From Bacteroidetes bacterium UBA955 (GTDB taxonomy: Bacteria; Bacteroidota; Bacteroidia; NS11-12g; UBA955): DNA of 12,714 nucleotides. Position numbers and translations under genes: made by a program. The notes below the pieces were generated by a model. It was not told the origin of the DNA, did no database searches, and saw only the letters and a list, made by a program, of their open reading frames with translations. The stretch covers positions 1 to 12,714 of the forward strand of contig DBCP01000054.1 in NCBI GenBank assembly GCA_002293105.1, in the 5' to 3' direction. This document shows positions 1 through 6,191 of the stretch, one piece after another (the stretch's first letter is position 1; the number at the start of each line of letters is the position of its first letter).

Positions 1-215
1 AACCCTTAACCCTGGCCAACCTCTATCCATCCATGTTATACAAGGCAGCAGAACGGGTGACATTGTTGGATGTAAAAACCCAAGAGACTTTTGACGTTAC
101 GCTAATAGGAGTAAATCAGTTGGGACAGGTCTGCGTGCAATTGGCGAATGGCGACGAGGTGGCTTATCACCATGGACAAGTGCGCATGAAATATCTATGC
201 GGGTCAACCAATTGA
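1..215 (+). CDS. birA: Biotin-protein ligase, C-terminal fragment (5' end outside window)
   Basis: The frame is open from base 3 to the TGA at 213-215 and has no start of its own before the window edge, so this is the last 70 codons of a longer gene. The ATG at 33 is an internal methionine. The visible part reads as a small beta-barrel: a 'LYKAAERVTLLD' strand, then 'VTLIGVNQLGQVCVQL', then 'HHGQVRMKY' near the end. This pattern of polar strand, GV-x-x-x-G turn and short acidic/polar strand ending in a V/I-R/K-aromatic motif resembles the SH3-like C-terminal domain of bacterial biotin-[acetyl-CoA carboxylase] ligase, which attaches biotin to carrier proteins in the cytoplasm. The catalytic domain with the GRGRxG motif is not in the window, so the family call rests on the C-terminal domain alone. 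The next gene starts 69 nt downstream from its own promoter-like box. Confidence 0.6.
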   Translation, partial: PLTLANLYPSMLYKAAERVTLLDVKTQETFDVTLIGVNQLGQVCVQLANGDEVAYHHGQVRMKYLCGSTN

Positions 216-241
216 CATTTTCCTTGTACTTGAGTAAACGA

Positions 242-275
242 TTGTACAGCAAATGACGTCAGTTAGTTACATTTG
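242..275 (+). promoter_or_regulatory. Bacteroidota-type promoter of the DUF1800-DUF1501 pair
   Basis: TTG at 242-244 and TACATTTG at 268-275 match the Bacteroidota consensus (TTG, about 17-23 nt, TAnnTTTG) with a 23-nt spacer. The last G of the box is 9 nt before the ATG at 285, so the transcript would have almost no leader. A TTG codon at 273 that would extend the DUF1800 frame by four residues lies inside the box, which argues against its use as a start. The hexamer TTGTAC occurs twice nearby (224-229 and 242-247), the second copy forming the upstream element. Confidence 0.55.
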
Positions 276-284
276 TCAATACTC

Positions 285-2033
285 ATGGACCGTAAAGCAT
301 TTTTTGAATCCATCCGAAAAGCATCGCCTAGTGCAAATCTCAACAGAGAAAATGGACAATTCGGCCCTGAAACGCTGATTGCGCCGGAAGAATCTAATCC
401 AGGTATTCAAGGTCTTTCCGGACCGAAGGGTTTAACAAGAAGAACCAATACCGGAACAGCTGCCTACAAGGGGACATTCGGAAAGGATGAGCTGATGCAC
501 TTGCTCCGCAGAACTTTGTTTGGGGTCAAAATATCGGATTATAACGTATACAAAGGCAAAACGCTTGAACAAGCTGTTGATGCGTTGTTGAACGTGTCCA
601 CAACCTTGCCAAATCCCCCCGTGAACAATTACGGTAACTTGGTGAAAGACCCCAATGTTCCTTATGGATCAACTTGGGTTAATGCCGCGCTTGATCCGGC
701 GGTAGAGCCCCAAAGAAAAGGCAGTGTGAAGTCTTGGTTTTGGGGCCAGATGGTTACACAGTCGCCAGACATACAGGCCAAAATGGTTTTGTTTTGGCAC
801 AATCATTTCGCGATACAGTTTTTGGAAATCCCTGATGCGAGGGCTTGCTATGTTTATACCAAGGTATTGTACACGCATGCTTTGGGTAATTTCAAGGATT
901 TAACGCGCGCAGTGACGATTGATCCAGCCATGTTGTTTTACCTCAACGGCCGATTGAACACGAAACGGGCGCCTGACGAAAACTATGCCCGCGAACTGCA
1001 AGAGTTGTTTACTCTGGGCAAAGGACCTAACAGTAAATTCACAGAAGACGATGTGAAAGCGATGGCAAGGGTGTTGACCGGATGGAGCATCAATCCACTA
1101 ACGAATCCATTTAGTACCGCTTTTGTGAGTGTGAACCACGATAGTTCTGATAAGCAATTCAGTTCGTTTTATGGCAACACGTTGATCAAAGGTCAGACCG
1201 GTATTAATGCGGGAAACACCGAATTGGATGATCTACTTACCATGATTTTCAAGGTGGATGAGGTGGCCCTGTTCCTCTGCAGGAAGTTGTATGAGTATTT
1301 TGTGTATTACGAAATTGACGATACGGTTGAAGCGAACGTGATTGTGCCTCTGGCAAAGGTTTTCCGCGACAGTGGTTACAGCATCAAAGCCGTGTTGAAA
1401 ACCCTTTTGATGAGCGAGCACTTTTTTGATTCATGGAACCGTGCCTGCGTGATCAAAGATCCTCTAACCCAACAAGTGGGCTTCTGTAGAGAGATGGAAT
1501 TGAAATTTCCCGCGTCTACGGATTACTTCTTGTTGTATCAGATGTATCAAATGGGGATGAACTTTGGCCAATTGACACAGCTGAACTTGGGTGATCCTCC
1601 GAACGTGGCTGGTTGGCCGGCGTGGTATCAAAAACCGTTGTTTCATCGAAGTTGGATCAATAGCGACACATTGCCCAAGCGCAATCAGTTTACGGATTAT
1701 TTGTTGTTTATCGGACACAAAGTGGGTTCATTTACTTTGATGGCGGATGTGTGGATTTTTACCAAGCAATTGACCAGTCCTGGCGATGCCGATGATTTGA
1801 TCGCTGAGAGCGTTTCGCATTTATTGCCAATGTCGATCAGCGCAGCCCAAACCGCTACACTCAAGGAAATTTTGCTTCCGGGTGGTATCCCTGATTACAA
1901 CTGGAGTGATGAATACCGGGCGGCGACGGATGCTTCAGATCCCAATCACACAACCGCAAAATCAACCGCTACGGTGAAAATACAGTATTTGATTAAATCC
2001 ATCATGAACCTCTCAGAATACCAATTGTCATAA
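285..2033 (+). CDS. DUF1800 family protein
   Basis: This 582-residue protein belongs to the DUF1800 family, whose biochemical role is unknown and which is usually encoded directly before a DUF1501 gene, as here. Visible family landmarks, numbered from the ATG at 285: an H/L-L-x-R-x-x-FG segment near residue 72 ('LLRRTLFG'), FWHNHF at 170-175, YARELQELFTLG at 234-245, VKAMARVLTGW at 257-267 and DPPNVAGWPAW at 437-447. The 'MDRKAFFESI' start resembles other family N-termini. A TTG four codons upstream (273) is in frame but overlaps the promoter box. I see no convincing signal peptide, lipobox or T9SS C-terminal domain, so its location is unclear; it may stay in the cell or leave with its partner. 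The stop is only 3 nt from the next ATG, so the two genes are almost certainly cotranscribed and translationally coupled. The family call is firm; any activity is unknown. Confidence 0.88.
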   Translation: MDRKAFFESIRKASPSANLNRENGQFGPETLIAPEESNPGIQGLSGPKGLTRRTNTGTAAYKGTFGKDELMHLLRRTLFGVKISDYNVYKGKTLEQAVDALLNVSTTLPNPPVNNYGNLVKDPNVPYGSTWVNAALDPAVEPQRKGSVKSWFWGQMVTQSPDIQAKMVLFWHNHFAIQFLEIPDARACYVYTKVLYTHALGNFKDLTRAVTIDPAMLFYLNGRLNTKRAPDENYARELQELFTLGKGPNSKFTEDDVKAMARVLTGWSINPLTNPFSTAFVSVNHDSSDKQFSSFYGNTLIKGQTGINAGNTELDDLLTMIFKVDEVALFLCRKLYEYFVYYEIDDTVEANVIVPLAKVFRDSGYSIKAVLKTLLMSEHFFDSWNRACVIKDPLTQQVGFCREMELKFPASTDYFLLYQMYQMGMNFGQLTQLNLGDPPNVAGWPAWYQKPLFHRSWINSDTLPKRNQFTDYLLFIGHKVGSFTLMADVWIFTKQLTSPGDADDLIAESVSHLLPMSISAAQTATLKEILLPGGIPDYNWSDEYRAATDASDPNHTTAKSTATVKIQYLIKSIMNLSEYQLS

Positions 2034-2036
2034 GCC

Positions 2037-3623
2037 ATGAAACGCAGATCCTTTTTTAAAGCCAGCGCAGCAGCTGGAACCGTTTTGCCCTTGACGTTGA
2101 ATGGAATGGGTGTGAAAGCCTTTGAAGATTCACCATTGTTGCGTTCACTGGGAAGGCGAAGTGCCGATGGCAAAGTGTTGGTTATTATCAACTTATCGGG
2201 CGGAAACGATGGATTGAATACCTTGATTCCCATCGACCAATATTCAAACTTGAGCAAGGCGCGAAATAACATCTTGATTCAAGAGGATAAGGTGTTGCCA
2301 TTTTGGGATAGGCCTGCGGCGGGATTACACCCCAAACTCTCAGGATTGCGCGATTTATACAACAATGGAATGTTGAGTGCGATTCAGGCGGTGGGTTATC
2401 CAAACCCAAACTATTCCCATTTTCGTTCGGCTGATATTTGGATGAGTGGTTCAGATAGCAATGAAAGCTGGACAACCGGATGGATGGGAAGGTATTTAGA
2501 CGGACAGTATACAGGTTATCCCAAGGGTTTTCCCACTGCTACGATGCCCGACCCGTTGGCCATTCAAATTGGACAGATGGTTTCATTGGCATTCATGGGC
2601 CCAGAGGTAAACATGGGTATGGCGATCACCGATCCAACCACGTTTTATAACTTGGCAAATGGAACTACAGACCCCACGCCGAATACCCCAGCGGGCTATG
2701 AATTGGCTTTTTTGCGTTTGATGGCGCAGCAAACGAACCAATATGCGACTGTGATTAAGAATGCGGCCGCAAAGGGAACCAACAAATCAACGAAATATCC
2801 TACAGGTGGCCGTCAACCTTTGGCCGATCAATTGAAAATCGTGGCCAAATTGATCAGTGGTGGACTAAAAACTCCGGTGTATATGGTGACCATAGGTGGT
2901 TTCGACACCCACAGTGAGCAGGTAGACAGTGCCGACCACAGTGTGGGATTGCATGGTACTTTGATGCAACAATTGGGCGATGCGATTGCTGCGTTTCAAG
3001 ATGACATCAAGTTGTTGGGCTTGGAAGACCGGGTTGTAGGGATGACGTTCAGTGAATTTGGTCGGCGTGTGATGAGCAATGCCAGCAATGGTACCGACCA
3101 TGGCGCTGCGGCTCCGATGTTTGTGTTTGGAAAAGCGGTACAAAACGGGGTGATTGGTGCCAATCCAACCATTCCTTCCACGGTTACTGTGAATGATAAT
3201 TTGCCCATGCAGTATGATTTTAGGCAAGTGTATGCTTCGGTCCTCACAGATTGGTTTGAACTGCCGGCTGCGGAAGTGAAAGCAGCAATGGGAGGCAAAG
3301 ATTTCAATACACTGCCCATATTCAAAGCGAACAAGGCCAGTTTGGAAGATTATATAGACTTGGTGAGTAGGATATCTTTGAACCAAATTTACCCCAATCC
3401 AGCGGTGGAAAGCACCAAAATATCCTATTTTACAGAATCAGGACATGTGAAGTTGAGTGTATTTGATGCTACTGGACAGTTGGTGAAGATATTGAAAGAC
3501 GAGTGGCATGGTCATGGTACCTATGTGGTTGATATGGAAGTAATTGGATTGAGAAAAGGCAATTATTACGTGCAGTTATCACAGGGGGAAAAGCGTATTA
3601 CGGAAGTATTGCTGGTTCAATAA
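2037..3623 (+). CDS. DUF1501 protein with Tat-like signal and T9SS type A sorting domain
   Basis: 528 residues. The N-terminus (residues 1-30) has KRRSFFK followed by an Ala-rich, weakly hydrophobic stretch, which fits a twin-arginine signal. The DUF1501 body shows VIINLSGGNDGLNTL (49-63), YSHFRSADIW (126-135), GGFDTH (287-292), FSEFGRR (338-344) and GTDHGAA (352-358). The spacing of Asp/His motifs, especially GGFDTH and TDHG, recalls the metal-binding core of the alkaline phosphatase/sulfatase superfamily, to which DUF1501 is related; the substrate is unknown. Residues 450-528 form a T9SS type A sorting domain: IYPNPA at 451-456, VFDATGQLVK at 475-484, a GNYYV strand near 508, and the end EVLLVQ. 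The predicted route is therefore Tat or Sec across the inner membrane, then T9SS to the surface or medium. It pairs with the DUF1800 gene 3 nt upstream. No terminator is evident after the TAA; the tRNA promoter follows within 36 nt. Confidence 0.9.
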   Translation: MKRRSFFKASAAAGTVLPLTLNGMGVKAFEDSPLLRSLGRRSADGKVLVIINLSGGNDGLNTLIPIDQYSNLSKARNNILIQEDKVLPFWDRPAAGLHPKLSGLRDLYNNGMLSAIQAVGYPNPNYSHFRSADIWMSGSDSNESWTTGWMGRYLDGQYTGYPKGFPTATMPDPLAIQIGQMVSLAFMGPEVNMGMAITDPTTFYNLANGTTDPTPNTPAGYELAFLRLMAQQTNQYATVIKNAAAKGTNKSTKYPTGGRQPLADQLKIVAKLISGGLKTPVYMVTIGGFDTHSEQVDSADHSVGLHGTLMQQLGDAIAAFQDDIKLLGLEDRVVGMTFSEFGRRVMSNASNGTDHGAAAPMFVFGKAVQNGVIGANPTIPSTVTVNDNLPMQYDFRQVYASVLTDWFELPAAEVKAAMGGKDFNTLPIFKANKASLEDYIDLVSRISLNQIYPNPAVESTKISYFTESGHVKLSVFDATGQLVKILKDEWHGHGTYVVDMEVIGLRKGNYYVQLSQGEKRITEVLLVQ

Positions 3624-3658
3624 TTTTCTGAATACATAGTGGGAAAAAGAAATTATCG

Positions 3659-3666
3659 TATATTTG
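3659..3666 (+). promoter_or_regulatory. Promoter box (TATATTTG) of tRNA-Gln and probably prs-rplY
   Basis: TATATTTG is a perfect match to the Bacteroidota TAnnTTTG element and ends 14 nt before the first base of the mature tRNA. No clear TTG element lies at the usual distance upstream, so the assignment rests on the box and its position. No second TAnnTTTG box is seen between the tRNA and prs, so this promoter may drive the whole tRNA-prs-rplY unit down to the terminator at 5411-5440. Confidence 0.5.
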
Positions 3667-3680
3667 CAGTCCTAAAAAAT

Positions 3681-3751
3681 TGCCCTATCGTCTAACGGCA
3701 GGACAGCGGTTTTTGGTACCGTACGTCTAGGTTCGAATCCTAGTAGGGCAA
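3681..3751 (+). tRNA. tRNA-Gln (anticodon UUG)
   Basis: A full cloverleaf can be folded. Acceptor stem TGCCCTA (3681-3687) pairs with TAGGGCA (3744-3750), with A3751 as discriminator. The D arm is 3690-3704. The anticodon stem GCGGT/ACCGT contains one G-U pair and holds the loop TTTTGGT, with anticodon TTG at 3713-3715. The T arm is CTAGG-TTCGAAT-CCTAG (3727-3743). The anticodon reads CAA (Gln). The 3' CCA is not encoded; the sequence continues ACAAG, so CCA would be added by nucleotidyltransferase. The gene sits 63 nt upstream of prs on the same strand. Confidence 0.96.
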
Positions 3752-3814
3752 CAAGTTGAAGGTTTGATGATATCCGGTGTGTGAAAACACAGCCAGAGAG
3801 AAAGTAAAACAGTT
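3752..3814 (+). other. tRNA-prs spacer with small hairpin
   Basis: This 63-nt stretch has no TAnnTTTG box. It contains a five-pair hairpin with a GAAA tetraloop (TGTGT 3778-3782, GAAA 3783-3786, ACACA 3787-3791) not followed by a U-run, so it is not a typical terminator. If tRNA and prs share a transcript, this becomes the prs leader after tRNA 3' processing. The hairpin may protect that 5' end or may be incidental. Confidence 0.3.
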
Positions 3815-4789
3815 ATGACATCACTAATACACCCCGTTAAAATTTTTGCAGGCAGTGCGTCTGCCGCCCTTACCCAGGACATCTGTGATTTTTATGGATC
3901 TGTCCCTGGTGATTTAACCGTTTCGCGTTTCAGCGATGGGGAGTTTCAGCCCAATTTCAATGAGAGTGTCCGTGGATGCGATGTCTTTATTGTGCAGAGT
4001 ACGTATCCCAATTCAGACAATTTGATGGAGTTGTTGATGGCGATTGATGCGGCCAAGCGTGCGAGTGCGAATTACATCACTGCGGTAATGCCATACTATG
4101 GTTTTGCCCGTCAGGATCGCAAAGACAAACCCCGTGTTTCAATTGCTTCCAAGTTGGTGGCTGATTTGTTGCAGACAGCGGGTGCCAACCGTGTGATGAC
4201 CATGGAGTTGCATGCGCCGCAGATTCAAGGGTTCTTCAATGTACCGGTAGATCACTTAGAAAGTTCCATCATTTTCGCACCCTATATCAAAACATTACCC
4301 CAAGAGAATATTGTGATTGCTGCGCCTGACGTAGGGGCGTCGAACCGTATTCGCGAGGTTGCCAAAATCTTGAATTTGGGCATGATCATCTGTGATAAAG
4401 AGCGTAAAAAGGCCAACGAAATTGCCAACATGACTGTGATTGGCGACGTAGAGGGCAAAGATGTGGTATTGATTGATGACATCATTGATACAGGCGGAAC
4501 CTTGTGTAAATCTTCAGCGATGTTGATGGACAAAGGGGCCAAATCTGTACGTGCCTTATGCTGTCACCCTGTTTTGAGTGGCAAGGCTTACGAGAACATT
4601 GAGAATTCAGTTTTAACGGAGTTGGTGGTTACCGATACCATCCCGTTGAAGCATCATTCAGATAAAATTAAAGTGGTTTCGGTGGCACCGTTATTTGCCA
4701 GGGCTATTCGCAATGTACATGAGCATGGAAGTATCAGCTCATTGTTCAAGCAAGTGTTTGCTCACCAAACCAAAATCGAACTCAAGTAA
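3815..4789 (+). CDS. prs: Ribose-phosphate pyrophosphokinase (PRPP synthetase)
   Basis: 324 residues, near the usual 310-320 of class I enzymes. It transfers pyrophosphate from ATP to ribose 5-phosphate, giving PRPP for purine, pyrimidine, NAD, His and Trp synthesis in the cytoplasm. Motifs in order: FSDGEFQPNFNESVRG (39-54), the ATP-binding YYGFARQDRK (94-103), the active-site loop MELHAPQIQGFF (130-141, with the conserved His133), PDVGASNR (171-178) and the PRPP-binding loop VVLIDDIIDTGGTL (217-230). One small departure is Glu131 where many homologues have Asp in the DLHA motif. The start at 3815 gives the expected short N-terminus before 'VKIFAG'. The gene follows tRNA-Gln by 63 nt and precedes rplY by 21 nt, so tRNA, prs and rplY probably form one unit. 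The pairing of prs with the bL25 gene is common in bacteria. Confidence 0.97.
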   Translation: MTSLIHPVKIFAGSASAALTQDICDFYGSVPGDLTVSRFSDGEFQPNFNESVRGCDVFIVQSTYPNSDNLMELLMAIDAAKRASANYITAVMPYYGFARQDRKDKPRVSIASKLVADLLQTAGANRVMTMELHAPQIQGFFNVPVDHLESSIIFAPYIKTLPQENIVIAAPDVGASNRIREVAKILNLGMIICDKERKKANEIANMTVIGDVEGKDVVLIDDIIDTGGTLCKSSAMLMDKGAKSVRALCCHPVLSGKAYENIENSVLTELVVTDTIPLKHHSDKIKVVSVAPLFARAIRNVHEHGSISSLFKQVFAHQTKIELK

Positions 4790-4810
4790 TTAATAGATAA
4801 GTAAATAAAG

Positions 4811-5392
4811 ATGAAAACCATTTTTCTTAAAGGCGAATTGCGCTCAGAAGTAGGTACCCGCACTGCAAAAGTGTTGCGTGCTGAAGGCAAGGTTCCTTGC
4901 AACATGTATGGTTTGGCAGACGGCAATATCAATTTTGCTGTTTACCAAGCAGATTTCAAAAACTTGGTGTACACCCCCAACGTTTACAAAGTTAAAATTG
5001 AATTGGATGGCAAAAACTACGATGCCATTTTACAAGATATTCAATTTCACCCCGTATCAGACATGATCATTCACTGTGATTTCGTTGCAGTTGATGAGAC
5101 CAAGCCTGTGATTATGGAAATTCCAGTTCGCGTGGTTGGTAATTCTCCTGGTGTTCGTGCCGGTGGTAAATTGGTGAAGAAGTTGAACCGCTTGCGTGTT
5201 CGTGGCTTGATCAAGAACTTACCTGATTTCATTGATGTAAGCATCGATACTTTGGAAATCGGACAGTCTGCGAAAGTGGCTCACGTTGAAGTTTCGGGCT
5301 TTGAATTGTTGGATTCACCTGCAAACGCAATTTTGTCGGTTAAGACAACCCGTGCTTTGATGCAGGCAGCTGCAGAAGCGGGCAAGAAATAA
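4811..5392 (+). CDS. rplY: 50S ribosomal protein bL25, CTC/TL5 form
   Basis: 193 residues, the long two-domain (CTC) form rather than the short E. coli L25. Residues 1 to about 92 are the 5S rRNA-binding L25 domain: 'GELRSEVGTRTAKVLRAEGK' near the start is the typical RxxxGK-type entry, followed by 'CNMYG' and 'DAILQDIQFHPV' (71-82). Residues about 96-185 are the TL5 C-terminal beta domain, with 'PVRVVGNSPGVRAGG' (105-119) and 'RLRVRGLIKNLPDFIDVSI' (127-145). It binds 5S rRNA on the large subunit and is linked to general stress in some bacteria. It starts 21 nt after prs in an A/T-rich spacer (AATAAAG before the ATG, no Shine-Dalgarno) and is followed within 25 nt by a strong terminator, so it is the last gene of the prs unit. 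The pth gene that often follows rplY elsewhere is not here. Confidence 0.95.
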   Translation: MKTIFLKGELRSEVGTRTAKVLRAEGKVPCNMYGLADGNINFAVYQADFKNLVYTPNVYKVKIELDGKNYDAILQDIQFHPVSDMIIHCDFVAVDETKPVIMEIPVRVVGNSPGVRAGGKLVKKLNRLRVRGLIKNLPDFIDVSIDTLEIGQSAKVAHVEVSGFELLDSPANAILSVKTTRALMQAAAEAGKK

Positions 5393-5410
5393 ATTTTTGC
5401 ATTGTGCACA

Positions 5411-5440
5411 AAAAAACCCCGGGCTTGCCCGGGGTTTTTT
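5411..5440. terminator. Strong intrinsic terminator, probably bidirectional
   Basis: CCCCGGG (5417-5423), loop CTTG, CCCGGGG (5428-5434) make a seven-pair all-GC stem, preceded by AAAAAA (5411-5416) and followed by TTTTTT (5435-5440). The A and T runs can extend the stem and give a U-tract on either strand. It lies 18 nt after the rplY stop (plus) and 40 nt beyond the sodA stop (minus), so it can end both convergent transcripts. Confidence 0.93.
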
Positions 5441-5480
5441 CTTTTAACTCAGTATTTTTTGAAAATCTTGCAGCGAGAAA

Positions 5481-6086
5481 TTACTTCGTTGCTGCTTCAA
5501 AATGGGCGTTTACCGCTGACCAGTTTACCACATTCCAAAATGCGCCAATATAATCAGGGCGGCGGTTTTGATAATGCAAGTAGTAGGCATGCTCCCAAAC
5601 ATCCAATCCCAAAATGGGCGCACCCTTCACTTCGGCGATATCCATCAATGGGTTGTCTTGGTTAGGGGTAGACGTAATGACCAATTTGTGGTCGTGAACA
5701 ATCAACCAAGCCCATCCACTACCAAATCGGGTGGTAGCAGCGCTGTTGAATTGCTCTTTCATCGCATCGAAAGAACCAAATGAAGCTACAATGGCATCCA
5801 TCAAAGCACCCGTTGGCTGTCCGCCAGCATTTGGACCCATAATCCCCCAAAAGAAGGTATGATTCCAATGTCCACCGCCGTTGTTTCTGATGGCTGGGGT
5901 GTATTTAGAGATGTTGTGGATCAAATCCAACAATGAGACTCCCTCGGCCGCGTTTCCTTTTACGGCATTGTTGAGGTTATTGACATACGCTTGATGGTGT
6001 TTGCCGTGGTGAATCTCCATGGTTCTTGCATCAATGTGTGGCTCTAAGGCGTTGTGGGCATAGGGAAGTGCAGGTAATTCGAACAT
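5481..6086 (-). CDS. sodA: Superoxide dismutase, Mn-type of the Fe/Mn family
   Basis: 201 residues, a normal length. It converts superoxide to oxygen and hydrogen peroxide. The four metal ligands are visible: His26 (MEIHHGKHH), His76 (NHTFFW), and Asp162 and His166 (LDVWEHAYY). The metal-type signature residues favour manganese or cambialistic use: Gly-Gly-Gly-His before WNH where iron enzymes carry AAQ, and a glutamine at 143 in NQDNPLM as in E. coli SodA. There is no signal peptide, so it is cytoplasmic. The start at 6086 gives '[16 protein letters not shown]', the canonical N-terminus. A good promoter lies 29-59 nt upstream and overlaps a palindrome. It converges with rplY across a shared terminator and diverges from pnuC. 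The metal type is inferred from residues, not shown. Confidence 0.96.
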   Translation of the reverse strand: MFELPALPYAHNALEPHIDARTMEIHHGKHHQAYVNNLNNAVKGNAAEGVSLLDLIHNISKYTPAIRNNGGGHWNHTFFWGIMGPNAGGQPTGALMDAIVASFGSFDAMKEQFNSAATTRFGSGWAWLIVHDHKLVITSTPNQDNPLMDIAEVKGAPILGLDVWEHAYYLHYQNRRPDYIGAFWNVVNWSAVNAHFEAATK

Positions 6087-6103
6087 GGTCTTGTCTATTA
6101 TTT

Positions 6104-6119
6104 CTTTGTGTAAACAAAG
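6104..6119. promoter_or_regulatory. Palindrome overlapping the sodA promoter, candidate operator
   Basis: CTTTGT (6104-6109), GTAA, ACAAAG (6114-6119) is a perfect inverted repeat with six-base arms. On the minus strand it covers the last five bases of the sodA -7 box and the expected transcription start. A regulator bound here would block initiation. The regulator cannot be named from sequence, and A/T-rich six-base arms can arise by chance. Confidence 0.35.
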
Positions 6120-6145
6120 TTAGGCGAAAGGGGTTTGCTTTTCAA
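6115..6145 (-). promoter_or_regulatory. sodA promoter
   Basis: Read on the minus strand: TTG (6145-6143), 20-nt spacer, TAACTTTG (6122-6115). Both elements and the spacing fit the Bacteroidota consensus (TTG, 17-23 nt, TAnnTTTG). The leader to the ATG at 6086 would be roughly 20-25 nt, longer than the near-zero leaders predicted for the other protein genes with such boxes in this window. Confidence 0.65.
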
Positions 6146-6172
6146 AATAGAAAATACAGACTTGGCAAAGTG

Positions 6173-6180
6173 TATTTTTG
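6173..6180 (+). promoter_or_regulatory. pnuC promoter box (TATTTTTG)
   Basis: A perfect TAnnTTTG match ending 11 nt before the ATG at 6192. No TTG element lies at the usual distance. Its position excludes the in-frame TTG at 6135 as translation start, because that codon would be upstream of the predicted transcript. Confidence 0.45.
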
Positions 6181-6191
6181 CAGGGCGACCC

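Noticed and set aside
224..247. TTGTAC direct repeats as a regulator-binding pair
   Set aside because: Two six-base copies 18 nt apart are weak evidence, and the second is already explained as the promoter's upstream TTG element.
2865..3386. Minus-strand 173-codon open frame opposite DUF1501
   Set aside because: It lies wholly within a well-supported gene, its product is rich in His/Arg/Ile of the kind produced by antisense reading, and it has no recognisable motif or promoter box.
3624..3680. Terminator after DUF1501
   Set aside because: No GC-rich stem followed by a T-run can be folded here; readthrough into the tRNA unit is possible.
3778..3791. Hairpin after tRNA-Gln as a terminator
   Set aside because: The stem is only five pairs with A/T content and has no U-tract after it.
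6087..6191. Possible TPP or other riboswitch before pnuC
   Set aside because: The gap is only 105 bp, is shared with the sodA promoter, has no TPP-type conserved blocks, and the pnuC transcript is predicted to have almost no leader.
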